This document shows positions 55,479 to 63,551 of a stretch of 64,000 bases of DNA, piece after piece. Every line of letters starts with the position of its first letter. Position 1 is the first letter of the stretch. The notes under the pieces were generated by a model, which saw only the letters and a list, made by a program, of their open reading frames with translations, searched no databases and had not been told where the DNA came from. Made by a program: the position numbers and the translations under genes. This DNA comes from Caballeronia pedi (GTDB lineage Bacteria > Pseudomonadota > Gammaproteobacteria > Burkholderiales > Burkholderiaceae). Location of the stretch: positions 310,001-374,000 of the forward strand of contig NZ_FCOE02000001.1 of assembly GCF_001544915.2 (NCBI RefSeq). The letters run 5' to 3'.

Positions 55479-55925
55479 TCAATGCAACGGTCCCTGACCG
55501 TGACGCAGCTTGGCCGCGAACTGGCCCGCTGTTTCCATCGGCATCTCGCTCGCGTGAATATGCGCGATGCGCCACTCGCCGCGCTCATGGACCATCACGT
55601 AGGTCGTGTAGATCATGCGCGGCGTGCTCGCCGGTTTGGCCGGCTGATGCGCCTCGGCGATCGCATACACGACCGTGCCCAGGCTGTCGTACACGCGGAT
55701 ATCGAGCGGCTCGATGGTCACGGGCTGCATTTCGAACTGCTTGCCGAGACCGGCGCGGATGCTGTCCAGCCCGTGCAGATGCGTGCCGTCCGCGCAGACG
55801 CAGGTGGCGAACTCCTCGTCGATCCACAACGACATCACACTGTCGATGCTGCTGTCCGCGACTGCCTGATAGTAAGCGTTGAGAGTATCGGCGGCGGCTT
55901 CGAAGAGGCGGGCGAAACGTGGCAT
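55479..55925 (-). CDS. SnoaL/NTF2-like family protein
   Basis: This 148-residue protein starts MPRFARLFEAAADTLNAYYQ (ATG 55925; the open frame upstream is Arg/Pro-rich and rejected). It has the alpha+beta cone pattern of the SnoaL/NTF2 fold: a helical lead, YYQAVADSSIDSVMSLWID, GLDSIRAGLGKQFE and a strand-rich C-terminal half with MIYTTYVMVHERGEWRIAHIH. The role in the family ranges from isomerase to detoxification. It lies 44 bp upstream of the yheT gene on the same strand and may share its promoter. Confidence 0.82.
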   Translation of the reverse strand: MPRFARLFEAAADTLNAYYQAVADSSIDSVMSLWIDEEFATCVCADGTHLHGLDSIRAGLGKQFEMQPVTIEPLDIRVYDSLGTVVYAIAEAHQPAKPASTPRMIYTTYVMVHERGEWRIAHIHASEMPMETAGQFAAKLRHGQGPLH

Positions 55926-56128
55926 GGCTCGTGGGTCTCTGGCATTCGGTGCAAGGCGCCGCTCGTTGCTGCTTCCTGCCGCTTCTGGCGGCGGGGCGAC
56001 GGTACGGCGCGCTGCACCGGTCATTGGTCAAAGCATGCCCCCGTTCGGAGACATTCGCGTGTCCGCACCCGCACACACGGCTGGAAACCGTCGATATGCA
56101 AACGCGTTTTCGACGCGTGCCCGCAACA

Positions 56129-57202
56129 CTAGCGATGCGCGAGCAGCATCCCGCGCAAATCGCCGAAGACCTGTTCGGCCGAGAGTTCGCGAAGGCAGTT
56201 CAGATGGCCGAGCGGACACTCGCGGGCAAAGCACGGACTGCATTCAAGATGCAGCCATTGTACCTTTGCGAGATCGGACAAGGGCGGCGTGTGGCGCGGA
56301 TCGGTCGAGCCGTAGACCGCGACGAGCGGCCGGCGCGACGCCGCCGCGACGTGCATCAGGCCGGAATCGTTGGTGACCACCGCGCTAGCCCGCGAAATCA
56401 GCGCGCACGCCTCGCCGAGCGAGGTCTGGCCGCACAGGTTGCGCACCATCGGCGCGCGCTCCGCGATGGCCTGCGCGATCGGCGCGTCCTTCTTCGAACC
56501 GAGCGCGATGATGCGCGCATACGGAAACGACTGCGCGATGAACTGCGCCAGCGACGCGAAATGCTCCGGCGGCCAGCGCTTGGCCGGGCCGTACTCCGCG
56601 CCGGGACAGAACACGACGAGCGGCGTGCGCGTATCCAGGTTGAAGCGCGTCGAGACGCGCGCGGCTTCGTTCGGATCGGCTTCGAGGCGCGGCACCGGCA
56701 GCGTCTGCGCGTCGGGCTGCGCGGCGGCGTCGGGCTGCGCGAACCTGTCGACGAACGGCAGCTTCGCGCCCGGCGCGTAGGCGAGGGCGGCGTAGTGCGC
56801 GGTCATCGGCGGACGCTCGGACTTCGGCGGATTCGCGTGCCGCACGTTGAGCAGGCCGTAACGGCTCTCGCCCTTGTAACCGATGCGCAGATTGATGCCC
56901 GCCATCCACGGAATCAGCGCGGATTTGACGGAGTTGGGCAGCACGTAGGCGGCGTCGTAGCCGACATCGCGCAAGTCGCTCGCGAGCTGCCAGCGGCGCA
57001 GCAGTTGCAGCTTGCCGTGGGCGAGGTCCGTCGCGTAGACATCGCGAATCTCGGGCATGCGCTCGAGCACGGGCGCGACCCAGCCCGGCGCGACCGCATC
57101 GATCGCGATACGCGGATGGAGCTTGCGCAAGAGCGTGAAGAGCGGCTGCGCCATCAATGCGTCACCGATCCAGTTCGGTGCTATAACCAGCGCACGGCGC
57201 AT
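56129..57202 (-). CDS. waaF: Lipopolysaccharide heptosyltransferase II
   Basis: WaaF adds the second heptose to the inner core of LPS. The 357-residue GT9 enzyme starts MRRALVIAPNWIGDALMAQPLF, with the D-A pair of the family. It carries the KSALIPWMAGINLRIGYKGE segment, VVFCPGAEYGPAKRWPPEHF, TNDSGLMHVAAA and VAVYGSTDPRHTPP in the C-terminal domain. A CSPCFARECPLGHLNCL stretch near the end is typical. It acts at the cytoplasmic face of the inner membrane. It stands 133 bp downstream of the zinc-finger gene on the minus strand. Confidence 0.94.
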   Translation of the reverse strand: MRRALVIAPNWIGDALMAQPLFTLLRKLHPRIAIDAVAPGWVAPVLERMPEIRDVYATDLAHGKLQLLRRWQLASDLRDVGYDAAYVLPNSVKSALIPWMAGINLRIGYKGESRYGLLNVRHANPPKSERPPMTAHYAALAYAPGAKLPFVDRFAQPDAAAQPDAQTLPVPRLEADPNEAARVSTRFNLDTRTPLVVFCPGAEYGPAKRWPPEHFASLAQFIAQSFPYARIIALGSKKDAPIAQAIAERAPMVRNLCGQTSLGEACALISRASAVVTNDSGLMHVAAASRRPLVAVYGSTDPRHTPPLSDLAKVQWLHLECSPCFARECPLGHLNCLRELSAEQVFGDLRGMLLAHR

Positions 57203-57335
57203 CTGTCGTATCCGATCTCAAAATGAACGCGGCCCGCCGCCTTGGGGCGGGCCGTCGATTGTCGTGGGTCTGCAGTGCGCCCCGTGCTGCGGCGCGGACG
57301 AAAACGCGGACGAATGAGGCGGCGGCGCCTCGGGT

Positions 57336-57533
57336 TCAGTGACCGCCCTTGAGCACTTCGCCGTCTTTCAGCTTGTAGCGCGTGCCGCAGTACGGGCAGC
57401 GCGCTTCGCCGTGCGTCACGTCGATGAACACGCGCGGATGCGTGCTCCAGCGCTGCATCTTCGGGTTCGGGCAGAACGCGGGCAGATCCTTCGCGGACAA
57501 TTCCACCAGCGGCATTTCCTTCAGGTCGCTCAT
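57336..57533 (-). CDS. CHCC-type zinc-finger domain protein
   Basis: This 65-residue protein has C21, H32 or H41 and CPYCGTRY (C46, C49), the pattern of the zf-CHCC family found also in mitochondrial complex I subunit NDUFS6. It reads LSAKDLPAFCPNP, VFIDVTHGEARCPYCGTRY and ends KDGEVLKGGH. The open frame extends upstream, but the ATG at 57533 gives the family N-terminus. It lies 65 bp downstream of ilvE and upstream of waaF, the usual Burkholderiales order, so it is probably in the ilvE transcript. Confidence 0.88.
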   Translation of the reverse strand: MSDLKEMPLVELSAKDLPAFCPNPKMQRWSTHPRVFIDVTHGEARCPYCGTRYKLKDGEVLKGGH

Positions 57534-57598
57534 TGCTATCTCTTTTCTGATGTCCAGCGGGCGGCGAGCGTTCGGCTCGCCGCGTTGCAGGAGGTCGA

Positions 57599-58519
57599 TT
57601 AAACCTTCGCGAGCCAGCTCGCGTACTTCTCGTTCTTGCCGCCGACAGCGTCGAAGAACGCGCTTTGCAGTTTTTCCGTGATCGGGCCGCGCGCGCCGGA
57701 GCCGATCGTGCGGTTGTCGAGTTCGCGGATCGGCGTGACTTCGGCGGCGGTGCCGGTGAAGAACGCTTCGTCGCAGGTGTAGACCTCGTCGCGGGTAATG
57801 CGCTTCTCGATGACCGGAATGCCGAAGTCGCGCGCCAGCGTGATGACCGTGTCGCGCGTGATGCCGTCGAGACACGAGGCGAGATCCGGCGTGTAGATCT
57901 TGCCGTTATTCACGAGGAAGAAGTTCTCGCCGGAGCCTTCGGACACGTAGCCGTCGACATCGAGCAGCAGGGCTTCGTCGTAACCGTCGGCGACTGCTTC
58001 CTGGTTGGCGAGGATCGAGTTCACGTACCAGCCGGACGCCTTCGCGCGCACCATCGACACATTCACGTGATGGCGCGTGAACGACGACGTCTTCACGCGG
58101 ATGCCCTTGGCGAGGCCGTCTTCACCGAGATACGCACCCCACGGCCAAGCGGCGATGGCCACGTGGATCGTGTTGCCCTTGGCCGAGACGCCGAGCTTTT
58201 CCGAGCCGACCCAGATGATCGGGCGGATGTAGCAGCTTTCGAGATTGTTCGCCTTGACGACTTCCAGTTGCGCGGCTTCGAGCGTGGCGGCGTCGAACGG
58301 GACGTCCATCTGGAAAATCTTCGCCGAATTGAGCAGGCGCTTGGTGTGCTCCTTCAGGCGGAAGATGGCCGTGCCCTGCGCGGTCTTGTACGCGCGTACG
58401 CCTTCGAATACGCCCATGCCGTAGTGCAACGTGTGGGTCAGAACGTGGATCTTGGCATCACGCCAGTCGATCAGCTTGCCATCCATCCAGATCTTGCCGT
58501 CGCGGTCGGCCATTGACAT
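57599..58519 (-). CDS. ilvE: Branched-chain amino acid aminotransferase
   Basis: IlvE transfers the amino group between glutamate and the keto acids of leucine, isoleucine and valine. The 306-residue class IV PLP enzyme starts MSMADRDGKIWMDGKLIDW and carries HTLHYGMGVFEGVRAY, the PLP-Lys segment RAKASGWYVNS, DEALLLDVDGYVSEGSGENFFLV and CDEAFFTGTAAEVTPI. The ATG at 58519 is preceded by TAGGAGAACC. It is divergent from azlCD, the branched-chain amino acid exporter; ilvE and azlC thus form a biosynthesis and export pair. Confidence 0.96.
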   Translation of the reverse strand: MSMADRDGKIWMDGKLIDWRDAKIHVLTHTLHYGMGVFEGVRAYKTAQGTAIFRLKEHTKRLLNSAKIFQMDVPFDAATLEAAQLEVVKANNLESCYIRPIIWVGSEKLGVSAKGNTIHVAIAAWPWGAYLGEDGLAKGIRVKTSSFTRHHVNVSMVRAKASGWYVNSILANQEAVADGYDEALLLDVDGYVSEGSGENFFLVNNGKIYTPDLASCLDGITRDTVITLARDFGIPVIEKRITRDEVYTCDEAFFTGTAAEVTPIRELDNRTIGSGARGPITEKLQSAFFDAVGGKNEKYASWLAKV

Positions 58520-58660
58520 ACGGTTCTCCTAGCTGTCTCGTTCAAGTGGGTTTCGGCAGGCCGCCCGCGTTCTGAAGGGGCGGCGCCCGGCGCGCTTTTC
58601 TTGGGCGGAATTCCTGGGGGAAGACGCGCGGCGAGGGCGCAAAGGCGGCGAAAGACCGTC

Positions 58661-58666
58661 ATTTTA
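58661..58666 (-). promoter_or_regulatory. -10 element of ilvE
   Basis: TAAAAT on the minus strand at 58666-58661 opens the 17-base sequence TAAAATGACGGTCTTTC (58666 down to 58650), which recurs unchanged before pgk. Confidence 0.55.
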
Positions 58667-58691
58667 GCGTCTTTTCGCGACGAAACCGATC

Positions 58692-58718
58692 TTGGCGCGC
58701 CTTTCACGACGCTATAAT
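58692..58718 (+). promoter_or_regulatory. Probable promoter of azlCD
   Basis: TATAAT (58713-58718) is a perfect -10; TTGGCG (58692-58697) is a possible -35 with 15 bp between. The azlC ATG lies 107 bases downstream of the -10. Confidence 0.55.
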
Positions 58719-58825
58719 TTGCCTTTCGCCGTCCGCTGAAAAGAACGGAGTGAAACGGCGAAGCTCACCATTCCCGATTTTCCCGGTTTTTCCCGATCCA
58801 TCGCGCAATCGATCGAGGCCGCGCG

Positions 58826-59632
58826 ATGGCGTCACGGGTTGTCCCGTTCGCCTCGCATTCGCTCATGCTCGACCGGCTGTCCGACACGAATCGCCGCGCC
58901 TTTCTCGACGGCGTGCGCACGTTCTCTCCCGCCGTCCTGGCGACGTTCTCCTGGGGCCTCGTCACCGGCGTCGCGATGACGAAGTCCGTGCTGACCGTGC
59001 CGCAGGCGCTCGGCATGTCGTTCGCGGTGTACGCGGGCTCGTCGCAGCTCGCGGTGCTGCCGCTGTTCGCCGCGAAGCTGCCGCTCTGGACCGTGCTGCT
59101 GACCGCCGCGATGGTCAACCTGCGCTTCGTGATCTTCAGCGCGGGACTCGCGCCGCACTTTTCGTATTTGTCCCTGAGGCGGCGTCTGCTGCTCGGCTAT
59201 TTCAACGGCGACATCATCTATCTGATGTTCTCGAAGCGGAATTTCCCGGTCGGCTGGCAGCCCGGCAAGGAGGCGTTCTTCTGGGGGCTGGCGGTATCGA
59301 GCTGGTGCTCGTGGCAGCTTTCGTCGGTGCTCGGGATTCTGCTCGCGAGCCTGATTCCCGATAACTGGGGGCTCGAACTCGCCGGCACGCTCGCGCTGAT
59401 TCCGCTGATCGTCTCCGCGATCGCGACGCGCTCCACGCTCGCGGCCGTCGCCGTGGCAAGTGTCGTCGCGCTGTTGACGTTCGAACTGCCGTATCGCTTC
59501 GGCCTGCCGCTCGCGGTATTCGCGGCGCTGTTCGCGGGCACGCTTGCGGATGTGATCGCCGAGCGCACCGCGCCGAAGCCCGCCGCCGGAGACAAAAGCG
59601 ACAAACCCGCCGCCACGAGGCCCCTGCGATGA
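58826..59632 (+). CDS. azlC: AzlC family branched-chain amino acid exporter, large subunit
   Basis: This 268-residue polytopic protein has the AzlC features TFSPAVLATFSWGLVTGVAMT, VYAGSSQLAVLPL, TAAMVNLRFVIFSAGLAPHF and five or more helices. With the small partner AzlD it forms an exporter (LIV-E family) for branched-chain amino acids and analogues. Its stop overlaps azlD by four bases (ATGA, 59629-59632). A charged Lys/Ala/Pro tail ends it. The divergent ilvE neighbour supports the substrate assignment. Confidence 0.92.
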   Translation: MASRVVPFASHSLMLDRLSDTNRRAFLDGVRTFSPAVLATFSWGLVTGVAMTKSVLTVPQALGMSFAVYAGSSQLAVLPLFAAKLPLWTVLLTAAMVNLRFVIFSAGLAPHFSYLSLRRRLLLGYFNGDIIYLMFSKRNFPVGWQPGKEAFFWGLAVSSWCSWQLSSVLGILLASLIPDNWGLELAGTLALIPLIVSAIATRSTLAAVAVASVVALLTFELPYRFGLPLAVFAALFAGTLADVIAERTAPKPAAGDKSDKPAATRPLR

Positions 59633-59952
59633 GCACGCTGCAGATCTGGCTCGCGATCCTCGGCATGGGCGTCGTCACGGCCGTGACGCGCGCGCTGTTT
59701 CTGGCCGGCGGCGAGCGCATGGTGCTGCCGCCGCGCGTGCAACGCGTGCTGCGCTATGCGCCGGCCGCGGCGCTCGCGGGCGTCGTCGTGCCGGACCTGC
59801 TCGTGACGCCCGCGGGCATTTCGCTCGGGCTGTCGAATCACGCGCTGTGGGCGTCGGCGGCCGGACTCGCGTATTACCTGTGGCGGCGCGGCATGATGGG
59901 CACGATCGTCATCGGCATGCTGGTGTTCACGGTGCTGCGGCTTGCCGCATGA
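59629..59952 (+). CDS. azlD: AzlD family branched-chain amino acid exporter, small subunit
   Basis: This 107-residue membrane protein has four hydrophobic segments and the AzlD features IWLAILGMGVVTAVTRALFL, RVQRVLRYAPAAALAGVVVPDLL and the final MMGTIVIGMLVFTVLRL. It overlaps azlC by four bases, so translation is coupled and the two are made in similar amounts. Confidence 0.92.
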   Translation: MSTLQIWLAILGMGVVTAVTRALFLAGGERMVLPPRVQRVLRYAPAAALAGVVVPDLLVTPAGISLGLSNHALWASAAGLAYYLWRRGMMGTIVIGMLVFTVLRLAA

Positions 59953-60348
59953 GCGCGGGATCGAACGAAGCGCGCGCCGAACCAAATACGCGTCATCAAC
60001 GATTGCCCGCTAAAAGCGTGCGGGGTGATCGGTTAAAATGACGGTCTTTCCCCGAGTGAGCGAGGTCGAAAGTGTCTCCGGCAGTCACCGCGCTACTGTT
60101 GCCCAATTCGCCGCTCCCGGCTGCATCCACACGCCCGAGCGCGGTTGGCGCGCATCTCCGGATTCATCTGTCCGATCCCTTTCTCCCGCTTCCCGCACGC
60201 GCGTTCGGCTACACCGCGCGGCCATCACCCCCAGCCTGATCCGCGCGCGAGCCGTCCTGCCCGGCGGCCCGCGCGCGGCGACTCCACGAACCGGCCGGCC
60301 CCGACGGCCGTCTCCGCCCGAACCGCTTCACTCTCTACGTTGACTCCC
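59953..60348. other. 396-bp region upstream of pgk
   Basis: It contains the pgk promoter (TAAAAT at 60034-60039) in a 17-base block identical to that before ilvE, then about 300 bases of GC-rich leader with no ribosome binding site, hairpin or leader peptide that stands out. The frame open from 60145 is Arg/Pro-rich and considered non-coding. Confidence 0.5.
60034..60050 (+). promoter_or_regulatory. pgk promoter -10 with shared 17-mer
   Basis: TAAAATGACGGTCTTTC contains the -10 TAAAAT and continues through the likely start point. The same 17 bases occur on the minus strand before ilvE. Confidence 0.55.
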
Positions 60349-61545
60349 ATGACGAAAGTACTGCGTTTCACCGATCTGATCGCCGAAGGCAAAGTCGCCG
60401 GCAAGCGTGTGTTCATCCGCGCGGATCTCAACGTGCCGCAAGACGATAACGGCAACATCACCGAAGATACGCGCGTGCGCGCCTCGGTCCCGGCGATCAA
60501 GGCCGCCCTCGACGCGGGCGCCGCCGTGATGGTCACGTCCCATCTGGGCCGCCCGACCGAAGGCCAGTTCAAGCCGGAAGACTCGCTCGCGCCGGTCGCG
60601 GCGCGTCTGTCGGAGCTGCTCGGCCGCGACGTGCCGCTGGTCGCCGACTGGGTCGACGGCGTTCAGGTCCAGCCGGGCAATGTCGTGCTGCTGGAAAACT
60701 GCCGCTGCAACAAGGGCGAGAAGAAGAACGACGACGGCCTCGCGCAGAAGCTCGCGAAGCTCTGCGACATCTACGTCAACGACGCATTCGGCACCGCGCA
60801 CCGCGCCGAAGCCACCACGCACGGCATCGCGAAGTACGCGCCTGTCGCGTGCGCGGGCCCGCTGCTGGCCGCCGAACTCGACGCGCTCGGCAAGGCGCTC
60901 GGCAATCCGAAGCGGCCGCTGGTCGCGATCGTCGCGGGCTCGAAGGTGTCGACCAAGCTCACCATCCTGAAGTCGCTCGCCGAGAAGGTCGATCAATTGA
61001 TCGTCGGCGGCGGCATTGCGAATACGTTCATGCTGGCGTCGGGCCTCAAGATCGGCAAGTCGCTCGCGGAGGCCGATCTCGTCAACGAAGCGAAGGAGAT
61101 CATCGAGCAGGCGCGCACGCGCGGCGCATCGGTGCCGATTCCGAGCGATGTCGTCACCGCGAAGGAATTCGCCCCGACCGCGAAGGCGCAAACCAAGCCC
61201 GTCGCCGATGTCGCCGACGACGACCTGATCCTCGACATCGGCCCGGACACGGCCAAGGCGCTCGCCGCGCAACTCGAAACGGCCGGCACGATCGTGTGGA
61301 ACGGCCCGGTCGGCGTGTTCGAATTCGACCAGTTCGGCAACGGCACGAAGACGCTCGCTCAGGCAATCGCGGATTCGTCGGCGTTCTCGATCGCGGGCGG
61401 CGGCGACACGCTCGCGGCCATCGCGAAGTACGGTATCCACGACAAGGTGAGCTACATCTCCACCGGCGGCGGCGCGTTCCTGGAGTTCCTGGAAGGCAAG
61501 ACGCTGCCGGCGGTCGAAGTGCTCGAATCGCGCGCCGGAGCCTGA
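60349..61545 (+). CDS. pgk: Phosphoglycerate kinase
   Basis: Pgk moves the acyl phosphate of 1,3-bisphosphoglycerate to ADP in glycolysis and the reverse in gluconeogenesis. The 398-residue enzyme has [35 protein letters not shown], the nucleotide-site [23 protein letters not shown] [14 protein letters not shown] and [15 protein letters not shown] 60349 gives the family N-terminus; the longer open frame is discarded. pyk follows on the same strand. Confidence 0.97.
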   Translation: MTKVLRFTDLIAEGKVAGKRVFIRADLNVPQDDNGNITEDTRVRASVPAIKAALDAGAAVMVTSHLGRPTEGQFKPEDSLAPVAARLSELLGRDVPLVADWVDGVQVQPGNVVLLENCRCNKGEKKNDDGLAQKLAKLCDIYVNDAFGTAHRAEATTHGIAKYAPVACAGPLLAAELDALGKALGNPKRPLVAIVAGSKVSTKLTILKSLAEKVDQLIVGGGIANTFMLASGLKIGKSLAEADLVNEAKEIIEQARTRGASVPIPSDVVTAKEFAPTAKAQTKPVADVADDDLILDIGPDTAKALAAQLETAGTIVWNGPVGVFEFDQFGNGTKTLAQAIADSSAFSIAGGGDTLAAIAKYGIHDKVSYISTGGGAFLEFLEGKTLPAVEVLESRAGA

Positions 61546-61894
61546 GGCTTTGGCGGCCCGAGACAATCCGGCGAAGGCAGTCAAGAAGGGCGCGCAAGCA
61601 GCCGGCAGCGCGCAGGACGAGGTGACGCAGGACGCAATCGATGCCGCCGCCGAGGCAGCATTGGCCATCGCGGAAGCGGCGCAACCCGATCCGGCAGTTC
61701 CCGAAGGCGAAACCGCAATTCCGCAAACGCCTCCGGTCATCATCGGCGGCGTGCCCGCCCATGCCCTGAAAGATATCGACAAAGCGACGCCGGCACGAAC
61801 CGGCGCGCGCGCGCAACCGGTGAGCAATACCTCATCGCAAGCGCAACGTGCTCGCAGCGTTGTTACGGGCGATCCTACTGAGACGAGGAATTCC
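61546..61894 (+). other. 349-bp region between pgk and pyk, open in the pyk frame
   Basis: The frame is open with no stop from the TTG at 61550, five bases after the pgk stop codon, into pyk. It would give 115 Ala/Pro/Glu-rich codons whose base use resembles coding sequence. GGAG and GAGG lie just before that TTG. It may be an N-terminal extension, a separate small reading frame, or an unusual leader. ATG 61895 with its own GAGGAATTCC site is used for pyk. Confidence 0.4.
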
Positions 61895-63331
61895 ATGCAT
61901 CGCGCTACAAAGATTGTTGCCACCATCGGCCCGGCTTCCACGAGCCCTGACATCCTGCTGCAGATGTTGCAGGCAGGCCTCGACGTCGTACGCTTCAACT
62001 TCTCGCACGGCACCGCCGACGACCACCGCCAGCGCGCCGAAATCGTTCGCGAGGCGGCGCGCCAGGTCGGCCGTGAAGTCGCGATCATGGCGGACCTGCA
62101 AGGCCCGAAGATCCGCGTCGGCAAGTTCGAGAACAACAAGACGATGCTCGTCGCGGGCAACCCGTTCATCCTCGACGCCAACTGCCCGCTCGGCAACAAC
62201 GAACGCTGCGGCCTCGATTACAAGGATCTGCCGCGCGATCTGCGCGCGGGCGACGTGCTGCTGCTGAATGACGGCCTCATCGTGCTGGATGTGACGCGCG
62301 TGATCGGCGAGGAAATCCACACCATCGTGAAGGTCGGCGGCGAGCTGTCGAATAACAAGGGCATCAACCGCCAGGGCGGCGGGCTGACCGCGCCCGCGCT
62401 GACCGAAAAGGACATGGAGGACATCAAGACGGCGATGTCGCTCGGCGCGGACTTCGTCGCGGTGTCGTTCCCGAAAAACGCGACCGACATGGAAATGGCG
62501 CGGCAACTGGCCAACATCGCGGGCGCGCCGTACGGCATCAAGCCGAAGATGATCGCGAAGATCGAGCGCGCCGAAGCCATTCCGGCGCTGCAGGGCATTC
62601 TCGACGCCTCCGACGGCATCATGGTCGCGCGCGGCGATCTCGCGGTGGAAGTGGGCAACGCGGCGGTGCCGGCGCTGCAAAAGCGCATGATCCGCATGGC
62701 GCGCGAGTCGAACAAGCTCGTGATCACCGCCACGCAGATGATGGAATCGATGATCCACGCGCCCGTGCCGACGCGCGCGGAAGTGTCGGACGTGGCGAAC
62801 GCCGTGCTCGACGGCACCGACGCCGTGATGCTTTCCGCCGAAACCGCCGCGGGCAAGTATCCGGTGACGACCATCGAGACGATGGCCGCCATCTGCGTGG
62901 AAGCGGAGAAGTCGGAAGAGTCGCAGCTCGATCGCGATTTCCTCGACCGCACGTTCACGCGCATCGACCAGTCCATCGCGATGGGCGCGCTCTTCACCGC
63001 GTTCCATCTCGGCGCGAAGGCGGTGGTCGCGTTGACGGAATCCGGCTCGACGGCACTGTGGATGTCGCGTCACTGGACCCACGTGCCGATCTTCGCGCTG
63101 ACGCCGCGCGTGTCGAGCGAGCGCACGATGTCGCTGTACCGCAACGTGACGCCGCTGCACGTCGACACCAACATGGACCGCGACGCCGCGCTGAATCAGG
63201 CGCTCGAAGTGGTCGTGTCGAAGGGGTATGCGGCGCGCGGCGACATGGTCGTGCTGACCGTCGGCGAGCCGATGGGTCAGGCGGGCGGCACCAACACGCT
63301 GAAGATCGTGCGTGTCGGCGACCATATCTGA
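61895..63331 (+). CDS. pyk: Pyruvate kinase
   Basis: Pyruvate kinase converts phosphoenolpyruvate and ADP to pyruvate and ATP. The 478-residue enzyme has MHRATKIVATIGPASTSP, VRFNFSHGTADDH, the ADLQGPKIRVGKFE segment, VAVSFPKNATDM, MIAKIERAEAI, the K+/Mg site MVARGDLAVEVG, TATQMMESMIHAPVPTRAEVSDVANAV and SAETAAGKYPV. The ATG at 61895 has GAGGAATTCC upstream and the family N-terminus. It follows pgk and precedes fba, a set of lower-glycolysis genes. Confidence 0.97.
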   Translation: MHRATKIVATIGPASTSPDILLQMLQAGLDVVRFNFSHGTADDHRQRAEIVREAARQVGREVAIMADLQGPKIRVGKFENNKTMLVAGNPFILDANCPLGNNERCGLDYKDLPRDLRAGDVLLLNDGLIVLDVTRVIGEEIHTIVKVGGELSNNKGINRQGGGLTAPALTEKDMEDIKTAMSLGADFVAVSFPKNATDMEMARQLANIAGAPYGIKPKMIAKIERAEAIPALQGILDASDGIMVARGDLAVEVGNAAVPALQKRMIRMARESNKLVITATQMMESMIHAPVPTRAEVSDVANAVLDGTDAVMLSAETAAGKYPVTTIETMAAICVEAEKSEESQLDRDFLDRTFTRIDQSIAMGALFTAFHLGAKAVVALTESGSTALWMSRHWTHVPIFALTPRVSSERTMSLYRNVTPLHVDTNMDRDAALNQALEVVVSKGYAARGDMVVLTVGEPMGQAGGTNTLKIVRVGDHI

Positions 63332-63394
63332 CCGTCGTCAGTAATAACGAGAAAGATGCGCGGTCAAGGGCCGCGCGGTTTGTCGCAGGTCCGT

Positions 63395-63427
63395 GAGCGC
63401 TCGCCGTGCTGACAACGGCGAGCGCTC
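63395..63427. repeat. Perfect inverted repeat between pyk and fba
   Basis: GAGCGCTCGCCGT (63395-63407) and ACGGCGAGCGCTC (63415-63427) form a 13-bp perfect stem with a 7-base loop, 63 bases after the pyk stop. No T-run follows, so it is not a standard terminator; it may stabilise the 3' end of the pyk message or act before fba. Confidence 0.65.
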
Positions 63428-63551
63428 CACCAGACGCGCAAGACGACGAAGCTGACGTTCGTCAGTCGAGGCAACGATAAAGCCGAAAACCGCCCCAGAG
63501 CGGAATCGAGCGCGCTGCAGAATTCGTTTCACATCATGGAGTTTCACCACA

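Larger units (their letters stand above)
58520..58825. other. 306-bp divergent ilvE/azlC intergenic region
   Basis: It holds promoters for both genes. ilvE has -10 TAAAAT (58661-58666, minus strand), within a 17-base stretch shared with the pgk promoter. azlC has TATAAT at 58713-58718 with a -35-like TTGGCG at 58692-58697 (15 bp spacing). Between the ilvE -10 and its start codon lies a GC-rich leader of about 130 bases without an obvious leader peptide. Confidence 0.6.

Noticed and set aside
60328..62199. 623-codon minus-strand frame over pgk and pyk
   Set aside because: Low-complexity Arg-rich translation opposite well-supported enzymes.
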